From assembly GCA_037974335.1 (NCBI GenBank), contig CM075760.1, forward strand, positions 28,224,402 through 28,288,401: a DNA stretch of 64,000 nt, in the 5' to 3' direction. This DNA is from Prionace glauca (taxonomy: Eukaryota; Chordata; Chondrichthyes; Carcharhiniformes; Carcharhinidae). The translations under genes were made by a program, and so were the position numbers. The notes under the pieces are model-generated. The model was given only the letters and a program-made list of their open reading frames with translations. It was not told the origin of the DNA and ran no database searches. Every line of letters begins with the position of its first letter. The first letter of the stretch is position 1. Shown here piece after piece: positions 34,112-45,714 of this stretch.

Positions 34112-34526
34112 TTCCAGTCTGAGAATTGAGTCCTATATCTGGAAGTTTAATGAGACACTGAGAAGGACAATTTTCATAATCTCCCCGTCATTCGAAACGT
34201 GATTTATCCATTTTCCAACAGGTCTCTGAAGACAGATAAGTCATCACCGGGAACAAAATAGTGAGGCTGCAATAATTTTATATGCAAGAGCACACAACAG
34301 AAGGGTTGTCAGTAAATAATTACATATTAAACGTTCTTCAGTTGAAACACATAAACTGCTTGGTGTTTTCATGCACTCATGAAAGACAGAGTGGGCTGAA
34401 GGTTATCACTGGGAAAACTGAAGGGGAATTGCTAAAAGAGATCATTTCTCCAAAGGGGGTTATTAGAAAATAGAATACTTAAAATAAGTAAGCACGCAAA
34501 TGTTTATGGTATTTGTTAGACATAAA

Positions 34527-34720
34527 ACCATAAAATTCCTACAGTTCAGAAGAAAGGCTATCTGGCCCACTGAGTCTGCATCCCATCCCAGGTCCTCCCC
34601 TCTGCCCTAACCCCATTAGTCCCACCCATTTACCATGGCTATTCCACATATTCTGAGGGAAAAGAACGGGCAATTTTGCATGGCGAATCCAACTAATACT
34701 ATCTGTTGCAATATAATCGA
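34527..34720 (-). mobile_element. SINE fragment (reverse) inside the arm
   Basis: CATAAAACCATAAAATTCCT, 'aggctatctggcccactga', 'taccatggctattccacata' and 'aacgggcaattttgcatgg'. The same SINE copy is found at 41,268-41,440, 53,268-53,430 and 60,903-61,085, so it predates the duplications. Confidence 0.7.
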
Positions 34721-35342
34721 GAGACTGGTTTCGTGCGGTAATATTGAGACAGGGCCGAATACACCAGATATCTTTACAGCACCTGTACTAATATAGATGC
34801 AGACTGGGCCCAGTTCAGTCATTACTGAGAGGGTGTATACAGGATCTAACACTCTCTAACCAGCGTGGTGTTTTCTCATATAAACAGAGACATGCCATTC
34901 TCAAACAACTGGGATTTTGCAGAGTACAGAATCAACTGAGATTATTGTCATATAATCAGAAATATGATTTCGTGTCATATAAACTGGGTCACGTTTAGGA
35001 TGGGCAAAGACTGAGTCTGTTACAGAAATAACTGAGACGATCTTCTGTATATTGTCGTGCCAAAAAGTGCCGTTTCACTGCCATCTCCTGGACAAGCTTT
35101 GCTATTGCAGGAGTTGTGAAATGCTGATTTTAGTTGCTGTTTCTCATTCTTTCATGGGCTGAATGTCCAGCTGGTAAGGCCAGCGTATATTAGCAATCGC
35201 TAATACACTGAATTACTGGTTTTCTTGACCATCATAAAAGGCACGTAATAGCCAAGGACGTGTGCGTCTAGAGTCACCTCTGGGCTAAACTGGGAAATGA
35301 TGGAAAGTTTTCTTTTCTGCAGCGCATTAGAGAATCTGATAT

Positions 35343-36068
35343 AAGAACATAAGAAATAGGAGCAGGAGTAGGCCATCTGGCCCTTCGAGCCTGCCCCGCC
35401 ATTCAATAAGATCATGGCTGATCTGTCGTGGCTCAGCTCCACCTTCCCGCCCTCTCCCCATAACCCTTAATCCCCTCTCTTATCAAAAACCCATCAACCC
35501 GCTTCTTAAAAAATATTTAGCCAGGCAGCCTCCACCACTTCAACGGGCAGAGAATTCCAGAGATTCACCACCCTTTGAGTGAAGAAGTTCCTCCTCAACT
35601 CTGTTCTAAACCGCCCCCCCCCCTTTATCTTGAGGCTGTGCCCCCTAGTCCTACTGTCTTTTTTGAGCGGGAAGAGTCTCTCCACCTCTATCCTATCCAT
35701 CCCATTCATCATATTATACGTCTCAATGAGATCTCCCCTCATTCTTCTAAACTCTAACGAGTACAAGCCTAGTTTATTCAGCCTCTCCTCATAGCTCAAC
35801 CCCCTCAACTCCGGTATCAGAGTACATTTCCTACAAAAGGGAAGCACCAGTGTGTGAACATAAATCAACGTGTATCTCAATAATGAAGGTAATGTTTTAA
35901 CTTCTTCAGTCTCTTCAAATTTAAAATACAGCCACCTTTTTGGAACACAATGTATTTCAATCAGACATAACAGCAAGAAACATTCTTAATCTCACTATCC
36001 GCTGACTTGAAAGATTCTCCTTAAAGATCTAAAATCAAGTCACATGCAACCCATCCAAAAATACCAGG
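35343..36068 (-). mobile_element. LINE insertion specific to the left arm
   Basis: 35,343-35,820 is a CR1-like 3' end of the 20.8-kb subfamily (reverse; MRGDLIETYNMMNGMDRIEV, VVNLWNSLPVEVVEAAWLNI). About 250 bp of unassigned sequence follows. Neither the right arm (about 60,260) nor the third copy (about 51,925) has anything here: both read straight through from the 'gattctctaa' side to 'atat-tttc'. The insertion is therefore younger than the duplications. Confidence 0.85.
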
Positions 36069-36229
36069 ATATATTTCAGGTCATGGCCGCAATCACGGAA
36101 GTTACCTTTACATTCAAAATTGTAACTGCATTTTGAAGGCTGTTGTAGTTGGACTTGAATATTTATCTTGAGAAATTGGCCTACCCTCACAGAGATATTA
36201 CCACTCTGCCACTGTCACCCTTTCAACAT

Positions 36230-37943
36230 TGATAAAGTACTTACAGCAGAGAAGAAGGCCATTTTGAAGCGTCATGTGTGTGTTGGCCCTCGAAAGGAGC
36301 AATTCATCCAAGAACACTCTGTACCCCACAGTCTAGCATTTTGTTCATTTTCAGACAATTATCCAATCCCATTTTGAACCCATTAATTGGCGCTGCCTGC
36401 ACCACACTCTCAAACAGCACATTCCTGATCTGGATCACTCACTGTCTGACAATGTTTTTCCTGATGTCTCCATGTTTCTTCCATCAATTTACTTCAACCC
36501 GCTCCCTCTGTGTCAAGATCCTTCTGCCATTGACCAGTTTCTCTCTATCTACTCTGTCAAGACCCCTCAGGATTTTGAATGCCTCGTTAAAGTCACATCA
36601 GCAACTTCCTGTCAAGGAAATTAGTCCGAACTTCTCCAAAATATTTTCGTCACTGAACTTTCTGATCTCTGGACTTATTCCCGTGTTTTCCTTTCCATCC
36701 AGCCTATTGACTTTACATTCTGCCTGAGTTCGGTGCCGAAAATTGGACCGAACTTTTCGGTTGACGATTTTCCAAGTGTTTTCTACAAATTAGCACAACT
36801 TCCTTGCTTCTGTATTCTTTTCCCCAATAGACAAAAACTATTCACTTTTTTTTTGTTTGCAGCTGTCTCAACCTGTCTTGCATCATGAATGATTTATACA
36901 CATGTTCACTCAAGTCCCTCTGCGTCTATATTCACTTTCATAGCGTTTTCATCATTTCCATTTTTCTCTTCACATTCTGTTGAACAAAACTGATCATGTA
37001 ACTTTTCTCTGCAATAAATTAAATATGCAAATTACTCGTCCATTCAACCAATTAGTTCTTTTTGCCCTGTCACCATTTACCTTAAATCACCATCCTCTGC
37101 TTTCCAACCATTCCCCCAATGTGTCGATTATCTCCAAGCTGATTCCCCAATTTCCTTCAATTCATTGATATATGTATGACAAACAGCAAAGGTCTCAGAA
37201 CTGATCCCTGAGTCACAACACAGCATTCAGAAACACACTTGCACAGCTACGCTCTGTTTTCTATGACCGAGCCAGTTCTCCATCCACCTAGCCAGGTCAC
37301 CTCTGGTCTCATTTTACTGCACCTTCTGTACCACTTTGCCATGAGGGACCTTGTCAGAGTGTTTACTGGTGTCCATGTAGATAATATCCACTGCTCTGTC
37401 CTCATCAATCATCTTCGTCACTTCCTCGAAAAAACTCGATCACGTTATTGGCACACGATCTGGCCTTCAAAAAAAGTTACCTCTCACTAATACATCCACT
37501 TATTTCCAAGTGGGATTAAATCCTGTCTCGAAGAATTTTTTTCAATAATTTCCTGACCACTGACGTAAGGCTCACTGGCCTGTGCTGACCTGGATTATGG
37601 CTGCTATTCTTCCTAAACAAAAATAGGCTATTCTCCAATCCTCGTAATTCCACTATAGACAATGATGATACAAAGATTTCTCTCAAGGCCCTTCCTGGCC
37701 TCTCTCAGTATTCTGTGGTATATCACATCAGGCCCTGGGGACTTGTCTACCTTAACATTTCTCAAGAACCCCGACATCTCCTCCTTTTTGATTTCAACAT
37801 GACTCAAACTATCTGCACATCCTTTCCCAGACTCATCATGCACTAAGTACTTCTCTTTAGTGAATACTGACGTGAAGTATTCAATACCTCGTCATTTCCC
37901 TGGATCCGCGCATAGAATCCCTCACCTGTCCTCGGGTGTTTCT
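36230..37943 (-). mobile_element. Old LINE ORF2, left-arm copy
   Basis: This is the reverse copy of the LINE at 56,330-60,060. It covers the RT fingers (KVDKSPGPDVIYHRILREAR near 37,740), palm and C-terminus (near 36,380-36,730). It is cut at 37,943, exactly where the arm homology ends. Several frame breaks. Confidence 0.8.
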
Positions 37944-38559
37944 CACAGGTTTTTCATGTGATTTTTTTAAATTTCCCAAACTGTCCAATCTCGTCACTGC
38001 TGATACTGTGAAACTTACGAGGTAAACACACAACAGATTCTCGTCACTTCAAACTATCTGCTTTCCACCTCAGCATTTTGCAGATTTAAAAGCACCGTTC
38101 TTTAAAAGGTTTAGACTATTCTCATTGTACTGATTATTACCGACTTGCTGTGTATTTTATATATTGATAAAACCTGTACTTGTAATATAAACAGCAGATG
38201 GTAGACATTCTCTGCTGGTGTGGCAGCTTTGTGCGCACATACAATTCTAAACACTTCCATGCTTTCGCTGTTCTGAATTATAGCGATTATTGCGTTTGAA
38301 AACTTGGAAAATATTTTCAAATCACCTGACTCATTTCAAATTGTTTTTGTTAAATGTTACTGCAGTACATAATCTCACAGCCATAGGACTTTTACAAACC
38401 CTTATGTCTTTAATGATATTATACAACTGCAGTTATAGAGAAATGGAGAAAAATTGGGGCAAGTGCTATTTTCTGAATCTTTGTTAAACACCTTACTGAT
38501 ATCCATATAGACGACATCAACGGCTCGTTTCAATGCTGGGTCTGGTTCGTCCTGCTCAG
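37944..38559. other. Spacer DNA next to the left arm
   Basis: No gene seen. A short reverse LINE palm fragment (ATATAGACGACATCAACGGC) lies near 38,505-38,525. R2-like text occurs at 38,130-38,230. Confidence 0.5.
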
Positions 38560-38960
38560 CCTCCTAAGTGAGTGAGTTTCTGCAGACGGAAGCTCGCCTC
38601 TTCCACCACCAGCACTGTGGCCTGAGTTCCCTTTACTGGGAGACAATGTGGTCGAGAGGCTAAACCCGCTGTGTCTGTTTCAGGCCCTGAGTTTCTCATT
38701 GGTGGAGATGGAGAGCAGGAGCTGGAGTGCCTGGAATTCTTTCTGAAGTTCGTGGTGTGCTGGGAATTGATTTCTTTTTCTTGCAATGGTTGGGGTTTTA
38801 TGGCTTGTGATTGAAGCATTCCCATGGGAGGGTATCTCCCAAACAGAATTGATAGGAAACAGGCCCTGATAGGAACGTCCCTCACAACCACGCGGATGCA
38901 TTGCCATGATTCTTTACTAATAGCCTATCAACTGCCTTTAAGTGCCCCTCCCGGTTGATG
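38560..38960 (-). mobile_element. Ty3/gypsy-like LTR retrotransposon fossil fragment
   Basis: Matches, in reverse, the integrase-side and downstream part of the element fragment at 55,010-55,770. Broken, old and without recognisable LTRs at its ends. It sits at the mirror position of that fragment around the palindrome axis. Confidence 0.5.
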
Positions 38961-39033
38961 GGAACTTTGGGCAAAGTGATCTTCCCATGAGAAATTCTGC
39001 TTGGGGGCTTCCTGTAGTTGAAGAAGAAATCTG

Positions 39034-40609
39034 TTATTCAGTAAGTAATTTCACAATTGCATTAAATGGAAATCTGATCACATTCTTCAGATCCTCTCTG
39101 AATTGTGTCTGGGTCACTGCGTAAATGTATGTATTGGTGCAGCAACTCAGGAGTTGGAGCATAAATCCCAATTCCAGCACAAATGCAGGAATATAAAAAT
39201 TAATTAAGTTTAAATTATATAATCGTTGACAAAAGGAGTGGATAAGTAAGATTGACCATAGCAGGATAAAATTTCCTGATAGAGCAAACAGTAAGATAAT
39301 GGATTTTCTTCTCTTCACTGTCTCTGGGTCCTTTGAAGTATCCATACGCTTGTGGCTCTGAAGTCTCCTGCGGAATTTGGTCGACCCTAGAATGTGTTTA
39401 ATGGTGAAAACATTCAGCAACAGAATCAACAAAAAAGGAATGAACGGTGTTAAAATATAATGCAGATTTTCAACCACTCCCCATGCTGCAGAATAGAGGA
39501 CATCATTGCCAACATGACAAAAATGGGGAATATTCTGAAACGCATATCTATCATCATACATGAAATACCAGAAAATGTTCTTTACACTGAATAGCACACT
39601 CACAGTTCCGAGAACCACTGTTGCAGTTTTCTCAGTGCAGTATTTTATTTTCAGCTTCTGACAAGTAATAGCCACAAACCGATCAAAGGTGAAAGAGACA
39701 GTGAACCAGACAGAGCAATCAGTGACTGCATAAAGCAGCACAGCATGGATATTACATATTTTAAATTGGTAAATGATTAAAAATTCAAACTTCATGGGAA
39801 TTTGCCTCAAAATGAGATCGATGATAACGACCAGTAGATCCGCTGCTGACATGGAAATGAGGTAATATATCACACTTTTGGAAAGACCACACTTCCCTCG
39901 TGACAGGATAAGAATCGTCAATACATTCACTATAAGGAAGAGAAACACAATTTATTCGTGTTTTAGACTGAGCACAAGAGAAACAATCTCTCAGGATCAT
40001 TGGGAACAGCTGAAATATTTTTATTAAATCCACCTCAGAATAGACTGAATTCACCTATTCTGCTCGAGACAAAGTTCACAGCAGAAAAGCCCCGCAATGA
40101 TGTAGCAAGAAGCCACATTCACCAGTTAATAAAGTCTCCAATTTGCTGCCTTCTTCAGATTTGTATATGGGGGACACAATGGTGCCAGTAGGTTTGGAGC
40201 AAATGTTTCTGGTCTGGATGACTCTGCTTTGATTGTGCTGAAGGCTGTGCAGTTGAAGATGTTAAATCAGCTGATTTGGAATTGGCTGTGAATCATAACA
40301 CTGGAAATCATCTTACATAACGACAACCGTAAAGTGGAAAGATTGAAAGTGAATGTCAGGTAGTGTGAGGATAGCTGTGTGGCAACGAGAAATGTTTCCA
40401 GTTCATTCACAGCAACAAACCATGAAGGTTACACAGAATGATATCAATAACTGGGTAACATGGACAAGGACAATGAACACAGAGAAATATGACTTACCAG
40501 TGACACCAACTACGGCAAGGACAGGGTAGTAAATCCTTTGGATATCGTAAAATACCCAAAGAATACGTAGCTCAAGTGGTATAATCCAGAACATGGCTCT
40601 GAAATTCAA
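39034..40609 (-). CDS. GPR139-like class A G-protein-coupled receptor
   Basis: Two exons. Exon 1 (40,498-40,609) encodes an N-terminus ending DIQRIYYPVLAVVGVT and closes with donor GTAAGT. A 568-bp intron follows. Exon 2 (39,034-39,929), after acceptor CTTCCTTATAG, encodes the rest to a TAA stop, about 335 residues in all, near the family's usual length. The Val codon is split after its first base (phase 1). It is a seven-helix membrane receptor: TM1 VLTILILSRGKCGLS, TM2 YYLISMSAADLLVVIIDLI, and the DRF variant of DRY in FTFDRFVAITCQKLK. Paired cysteines lie in NIHAV (C before) and HFCHVG, and the TM7 end is CCTNTYIYAVTQTQF. IYYPVLAV, ADLLVV and TDCSVWF-type motifs are typical of the GPR139/GPR142 group, which is multicopy in sharks (from memory). 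The ligand is unknown here; vertebrate GPR139 responds to aromatic amino acids. The N-terminal start (MNFRAM or the inner MFWII) is uncertain. Confidence 0.9.
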
Positions 40610-40929
40610 TGATCGCTGACTTTACTAGAGACCATTCCAAGTTAAACAATATTGCACACACAGTGAAAATTCCTATTTATAAATCTTCTAATGTCCCCAT
40701 TGGAACAATTAAACCGTGTGCTGAGGGACATGAATCACAGTCTCTGAACAAACAAGATGACTTCATCTTTTCTTACAAATTATATGGTTATTGTCCTTTT
40801 TATGCATGTTAAAAAATTCGAATGAAGGCAAACATTTTGGTTCATGCACCTTGGCAAAAGAAAGGAACATTGATTAACAATGTGTTGCTGAACTGAAGAG
40901 AGTTGAAACCGTTGTGAGTATTGCTGTCA

Positions 40930-41650
40930 CACATTGTCAGTCTATCCGTTTTCCAGCAGATCTCTAAAGACAGATAAATCAACACCGGGAACAAAATAGT
41001 GAGGCTGAAATCATTTTGTTTGCAAGAACACACAACAGGATGGTTGTCAATAAATACTTACATATTAAATGTTCTTCAGTTGAAACACATGAACTGTTTG
41101 GTGTTTTCATGCATTCGTGGAAGACAGAGATGGGCTGAAGGTTATCACTGGGAAAACTGAAGGGGAATTGCTAAAAGAGACCATTTCTCCAAACGGGTTA
41201 TTAGAAAATAGATTATTTAAAATAAATAAACACGCAAATGTCTATGATATTTCTTAGACATAGAACCATAGAATTCCTACAGTTCAGAAGAAAGGTTATC
41301 TTGGCCCACTGAGTCTGCATCCCACCCAGGTCCTCCCCTCTGCCCTATCCCCGTTAGCCCCACACATTTACCATGGCTAATCCACATACTCTAAGGGAAA
41401 GTAACGGGCAATTTTTGCATGGTGAATCCAACTAATATGATCTGTTGTAATATAAATGAGGGATGGGTTTTGTGCAGTAACACAGAGACAGAACCGAATG
41501 CACCAGATATCGATACAGCACCTGTACTAATATGAATGCAGACTGGGTCCAGTTCAGTCATTACTGAGAGAGTGTATACAGTCTATTACTAACCAGCGTG
41601 GTGTTTTCTTATCTAATAGAGACATGACATACTCAGTTTTGACAAAGACA
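40930..41650 (+). repeat. Partial third copy of the left-arm sequence
   Basis: Direct copy of about 34,195-34,900: 'ccagcagatctctaaagaca', 'accgggaacaaaatagtgag', 'gttcttcagttgaaacacat', the SINE at 41,268-41,440 and 'accagcgtggtgttttct'. Visibly more diverged than the two main arms. Its inverted counterpart is 53,040-53,770. Confidence 0.85.
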
Positions 41651-41699
41651 AGGTCTTTGTGAAGGATACAATGTGAAGGATAAACTTGCAATTGGTGAA

Positions 41700-41960
41700 T
41701 AAAAAGTCCGAAATGCAATAAAAAGCAGGTGATTCATGGATAAATCAACATTTTAAAATATTTGTGTCAGCTTTCCTGGTGGTCTAGTGGTTAGGATTCG
41801 GCGCTCTCAGTACTGTAGCCTGGGTTCGACTCCCGGTCAGGGAATGTAGATTTTATTACAATAATTCTGCGTTACTTCTCGGTCTGAACCTGTCAGAATC
41901 AATATTAGGGAGATTTTTTTGTTTGTGTCTGAATTGGAAAAGTCACATGTAAAGAAATTA
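41700..41960 (+). repeat. Inverted duplication carrying tRNA-Glu, left copy
   Basis: The reverse complement of 45,715-45,970, including both flanks of the tRNA ('gattcatggataaatcaaca' before it, 'tctgaattggaaaagtcaca' after it). The tRNA gene was therefore duplicated with its flanks. Confidence 0.8.
41773..41844 (+). pseudogene. tRNA-Glu (CTC) copy with decayed anticodon stem
   Basis: 72 nt. D-arm (TGGTCTAGTGGTTAGGATTC), anticodon-loop CTC in CGGCGCTCTCAG, and T-arm (GGGTTCGACTCCCGG) are all recognisable, and the acceptor TTCCTGG pairs with TCAGGGA with one G-T wobble. The 3' half of the anticodon stem reads TACTG instead of CGCCG, leaving one mismatch and two wobbles, so folding is doubtful. 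A TTTT run follows within 12 nt. Probably a tRNA pseudogene. Confidence 0.75.
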
Positions 41961-42429
41961 AGAGAGCGATAGGCGAGAAAGGGCTGATGGTACGAAATGC
42001 TGATGCGTTAAAATCTAGCTGTTAATGGGGGAAAATGTATTGTTCCTACTGACACAAATATCTGCAGATCTCGGTCCAAATCTCTGCTTCCATGACAAGA
42101 AAACTTTTAATTGAATGAAATAGTAAAATATCCCACCTCCAGTGAAGTGGAGGCAGTTTTCACTCAGAAACCAGTAACTGTGAGTTTAACAATGTGGGAA
42201 GGAGAAAGACTCAGTTTGAGCGGTGACATTGCGGGAGGAATGGAGAGCTGGAGTTCACCCAGAAAAGCAGCAAAGTTTCAAATCAATGGCGTCCAACGTT
42301 GAATGGTCCATTAACGGTGGTAATTTAATGTTATTCAGCAGAATTACCACAGGATGGTTTATCACAGATTGATGCTAATACTTTGAATGGAGTGAACTGC
42401 AGTAACATTGAATGCAGTAGAAAGGACAG

Positions 42430-42712
42430 CGCGGTAGCACAGTGATTAGCACTGATGTCTCACAGCGCCAGGGACTCAGGTCCTCGAGTCACCGTCTGTG
42501 CGGAGTTTGCACGTTCTCCCCGTGCCTCCGTGGGTTTCCTCCGGGTGTTCCGGTGTCTGATTCAAAGAAGTGTGTTTTAGTTTGATTGGCCATGCTAAAT
42601 TGATCCTACTGTCAGAGGGATCAGAAGGGTAAATATGTGGGTTTACGGGGAATAGGGCGTGGGTGGGATTGTTGTGGCTGCGGACTCGATGGGCTGAATG
42701 GCCTCCTTCTGG
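42430..42712 (+). mobile_element. HE1-like SINE, near complete
   Basis: tRNA-like head GCGCGGTAGCACAGTGATTA, 'agcgccagggactcagg', body 'tttgcacgttctccccgtgc', 'ttggccatgctaaattgatc', and 3' part GACTCGATGGGCTGAATGGC. A typical full-length layout of about 280 bp. From 41,961 to 42,429 and 42,713 to 43,109 no gene is seen. Confidence 0.8.
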
Positions 42713-43109
42713 GGGAATCAAAAGAGGTAATGCAAATATACATTGTTTTGGATGAAACAGCAGGTCAACTAAATGTATTTTCACTGCCATGTAAAAGCGG
42801 ACCTGACATCTGCACTGAAATGTGATGAGATTGGAAAAACTCAGGACGTTACATGGCATGTGTGCATCAGGAAACAAAGATAAACCTTCACCTCCATCAC
42901 CTTTCATTAACATTGGGAATGTTTAGAAATAGAGGAAGTTTTTAAAAAAGCGAAATCCAACAAGGAGGAAATATAACAACATCTGGCAGGGTGGAAATTG
43001 CGATGGGTATTTGGTCTGTTGCAGTTTGTGTGAACTGATGTTTGAAAACAGTGCGAGACAAAATGTGCTGCTAATTAGCAGATAGCACAGAAAACCAGCA
43101 AGGAGATCC

Positions 43110-43182
43110 TGCCGAAACCCAGGATTGAACCAGGGACCTTTAGATCTTCAGTCTAACGCTCTCCCAACTGAGCTATTTCGGC
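43110..43182 (-). tRNA. tRNA-Phe (GAA)
   Basis: 73 nt on the minus strand, starting GCCGAAATAGCTCAGTTGGG. Anticodon loop ACTGAAGAT gives GAA. T-arm GGTTCAATCC (B-box with A for G at one site) and acceptor GCCGAAA/TTTCGGC are fully paired. A TTTT terminator lies about 17 nt downstream. It looks like an intact gene delivering phenylalanine in cytosolic translation. Confidence 0.92.
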
Positions 43183-43199
43183 TGCCTGCCTAAGGGGAA

Positions 43200-44400
43200 G
43201 CTTCCGTCTCCCAAATATCTAAGAGAGCACTCATTTCTGCCCATTCGTTAATGCATCATTTTCATCTTTCTTCAAATAAACTCAACCAAATGTCCTCAGT
43301 GATAAAAGCAAATTACTGCGGATGGGAAAAGAGGGAATGCTGCAAAATCTCACAATGTCTGACAGCCCCTGTAAGGAGTGAAAAGGGCGGACGTTTCGAG
43401 CCCAGATGACACTTTATCAAAGTTCATTGTACAATTGTAATCACTATTCGTTTCAATATTTCGTATCAATACATTATTTAACACATGTGACTTCATTATG
43501 AATTGAATATCTCTGAACTTGAACATCACTGAATTGAAAATATAACGACCAACAGAACCAATCGAATCACCGGGTAATACAAGTCACAATTTTGAGATCG
43601 ACTATCGTCAGCTTTTAAACAAAGTCAAATACATTTAAAAGGATGAGAATCAGGAATTATCTGTTCGTGACTCTTGACCCTTTTTTTATTAGGGGTTTGA
43701 AACATTCAGGCGCATAAATTCCGGCCCATTACAGGAAATTTCAGTAGATCCGCAATGAGTCCCAATTCCCTCATCTGTCTGAATGGTTTTCCCTCTTTCT
43801 TAGAGATGAAAAACGATTTAAAAATATTCTTCTGTGAAATGTTCACCATTTCCTCTCGTTCACTTACAGTATCACTTGTATCTGTCTTTTTGAGCACACA
43901 CTACTATCAGATATTTCAGATGGTGATTAACCATATTAGTCTGCAGCTAGAAACCCATTAAATTCTGTTGTGGACTGAACAAGATGCGGATAAATGCTCG
44001 GTGTCAAAAGCGAACTTTCCCGTCAGTGCACCTTATTTCACAGAAAGTATTTAACTTTGATGTCAGAGCAATGATAACATGTCTTTCACATCGAGGTTTG
44101 GATAATGTTGAGCAACAACCTGAAATCAAACAATTTTACCTTACCCCACATGAGAAACCTTAATTAATGTTTCTGCCCGGTTTCGAACCGGGGACCTTTC
44201 GGGTGTGAGGCGAATGTGATAACCACTACACTACAGAAACAACTGGAAAACTAATGGAGCAAATCTGCCTGTCTGCAATGTTCAACTGCGCTGTGATGCT
44301 GCAGGTTCCGATGGTCAGACTGAGAGCCCATGTCACTGAATTCAGGAAGATAACCCTTACTTTCAATCTGATTGTACAACTTATCCCCAACATCAACATT
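43200..44400 (-). repeat. tRNA-Val repeat unit 1
   Basis: A unit of about 1.2 kb. Its start (CCAAATATCTAAGAGAGCAC, 43,212) recurs at 44,417 and 45,594. Within it lie a reversed SINE tail (about 43,320-43,430), an AT-rich middle, 'gtgtcaaaagcgaactttcc', 'catcgaggtttggataatgt', the tRNA-Val and 'ttccgatggtcagactgaga'. Confidence 0.85.
44168..44240 (-). tRNA. tRNA-Val (CAC), copy 1
   Basis: 73 nt starting GTTTCTGTAGTGTAGTGGTT. Anticodon loop CTCACAC gives CAC, and the T-arm GGTTCGAAACC matches the B-box consensus. Acceptor GTTTCTG pairs with CAGAAAC. One C-C mismatch closes the anticodon stem (TTCGC against CCGAA). No TTTT follows closely. Likely functional or nearly so. Confidence 0.88.
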
Positions 44401-45600
44401 TAAAAGTGTGCGTCTCGCAAATATCTAAGGGAGCAATGATTTCTACTCATTTATTATTCCATGATTCTCATCTTCCTTCGAATAATCTCAATCAATTATT
44501 CAGTGATAAAAACGAATGACTGCGGATGGGAAAAGAGAAAATGTTGCAAAATCTCCCAATGTCTGAGAGCTCCTGTAAGGAGTGAAAAGGGTGGACGTTT
44601 CGAGTCCAGATGACACTTTATCAAAGCTCATTGTACAATTGTAATCAGTATTTGTGTCACTATTCAGTATTAATGTATTATTTAACACATATGGCTTTAT
44701 TATGAATTGAATATCAATGAACTTGAACATTACTGAATTGAAAACATAACCGACCAACAGAATCACCGGGTAATCCAGATCACAATTTTGAGATTGACTA
44801 TCGTCAGCTTTTAAACAAAGTCAAATATATTTAAATGGAGGAAAATCAAAAATTATCTGTTCGTGACACTTGTGCCTTTTTTTATTATGGACGCATACAT
44901 TTCCGCCCTTTACAGGAAAGCCCAGTAGATCCGCGCTGAGTCTCGATTCCCCCATCTGTCTGAGTGACATTTCCTATTTGTTGGAGATGAAAAACGATTT
45001 TTAAAATTCATCTGTGAAATGTGCACCATTTCCTCTAGTTCACTTACACTATCACTTGTACCTGTCTGTTTGAGCTCACACTCGTATCAGATATTTCAGA
45101 TGGTGATGAACCATATTAGTCTGCACCTATAAACCCATTAAATCTGCTGGAGACTGAACGAGATGCGGATAAATGCTCGGTGTCAAAATCGAACTTTCCC
45201 ATCAGTGCACCTTATTTCTCAGAAAGTATTTGACGGTGAAATCAGAGCAATGATAACATGTCTTTAACATCGAGGTTCGGATAATGTTGAGCAGTAAACT
45301 TAAATTTAACAATTTTCCCTTACCCAACACGAGAAAGTTTAGTGAGTGTTTCTGCCCGGATTCGAACCGGGGATCTTTTGCGTGTGAGGCGAATGTGATA
45401 ACCACTACACTACAGAAAGAGCTGAAGAACAGTGGAGGAAATCTGCCTGTCTGCAATGTTCAACTGCGCTGTGTCGCTGCAGGTTCCGATGGTCAGACTG
45501 AGAGCCCATGTCACTGAATTCAGGAAGATAACCCTTACTTTCAATCTGATTGTACAACTTATTCCCAACATCAACATTTAAAAGCGTTCGTCTGGCAAAT
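44401..45600 (-). repeat. tRNA-Val repeat unit 2
   Basis: Tandem copy of 43,200-44,400 at a spacing of about 1.18-1.2 kb, with all sublandmarks in the same order and modest divergence. A third partial unit runs from 45,588 to about 45,700, and a more diverged one without a tRNA at about 47,190-47,540. Confidence 0.85.
45347..45419 (-). tRNA. tRNA-Val (CAC), copy 2
   Basis: Same frame as copy 1. Anticodon CAC; the anticodon stem TTCGC is followed by GCAAA, so it is differently imperfect from copy 1. T-arm GGTTCGAATCC. The first base is C, which cannot pair with the C at position 72, so acceptor end pairing is weakened. Could be functional or in early decay. Confidence 0.75.
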
Positions 45601-45714
45601 ATCTAAGGGATCAATGATTTCTACCCATTCATTAATGCATCATTTTCATCGTTCTTCCAATAATCTCAGCATTTTATATCATCAGCGCTTTGTAACCTGT
45701 CGCTACCTTTTTTC

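Larger units (their letters stand above)
32030..37943 (+). repeat. Large inverted duplication, left arm
   Basis: The reverse complement is found at 57,540-63,380. The outer edge is at ATGGGGGTGACTGTAATGCT (about 32,032) and the inner edge at 'ctcacctgtcctcgggtgt' (about 37,925-37,943). Sample stretches differ by roughly 2 to 4 bases in 60 (about 95 per cent identity by eye). The arm contains a TG run, the 84-bp VNTR, a SINE, an arm-specific LINE insertion and part of an old LINE. No host gene is seen. Open frames shared with the other arm (for example 32,021-32,326) reflect the duplication. Confidence 0.92.
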
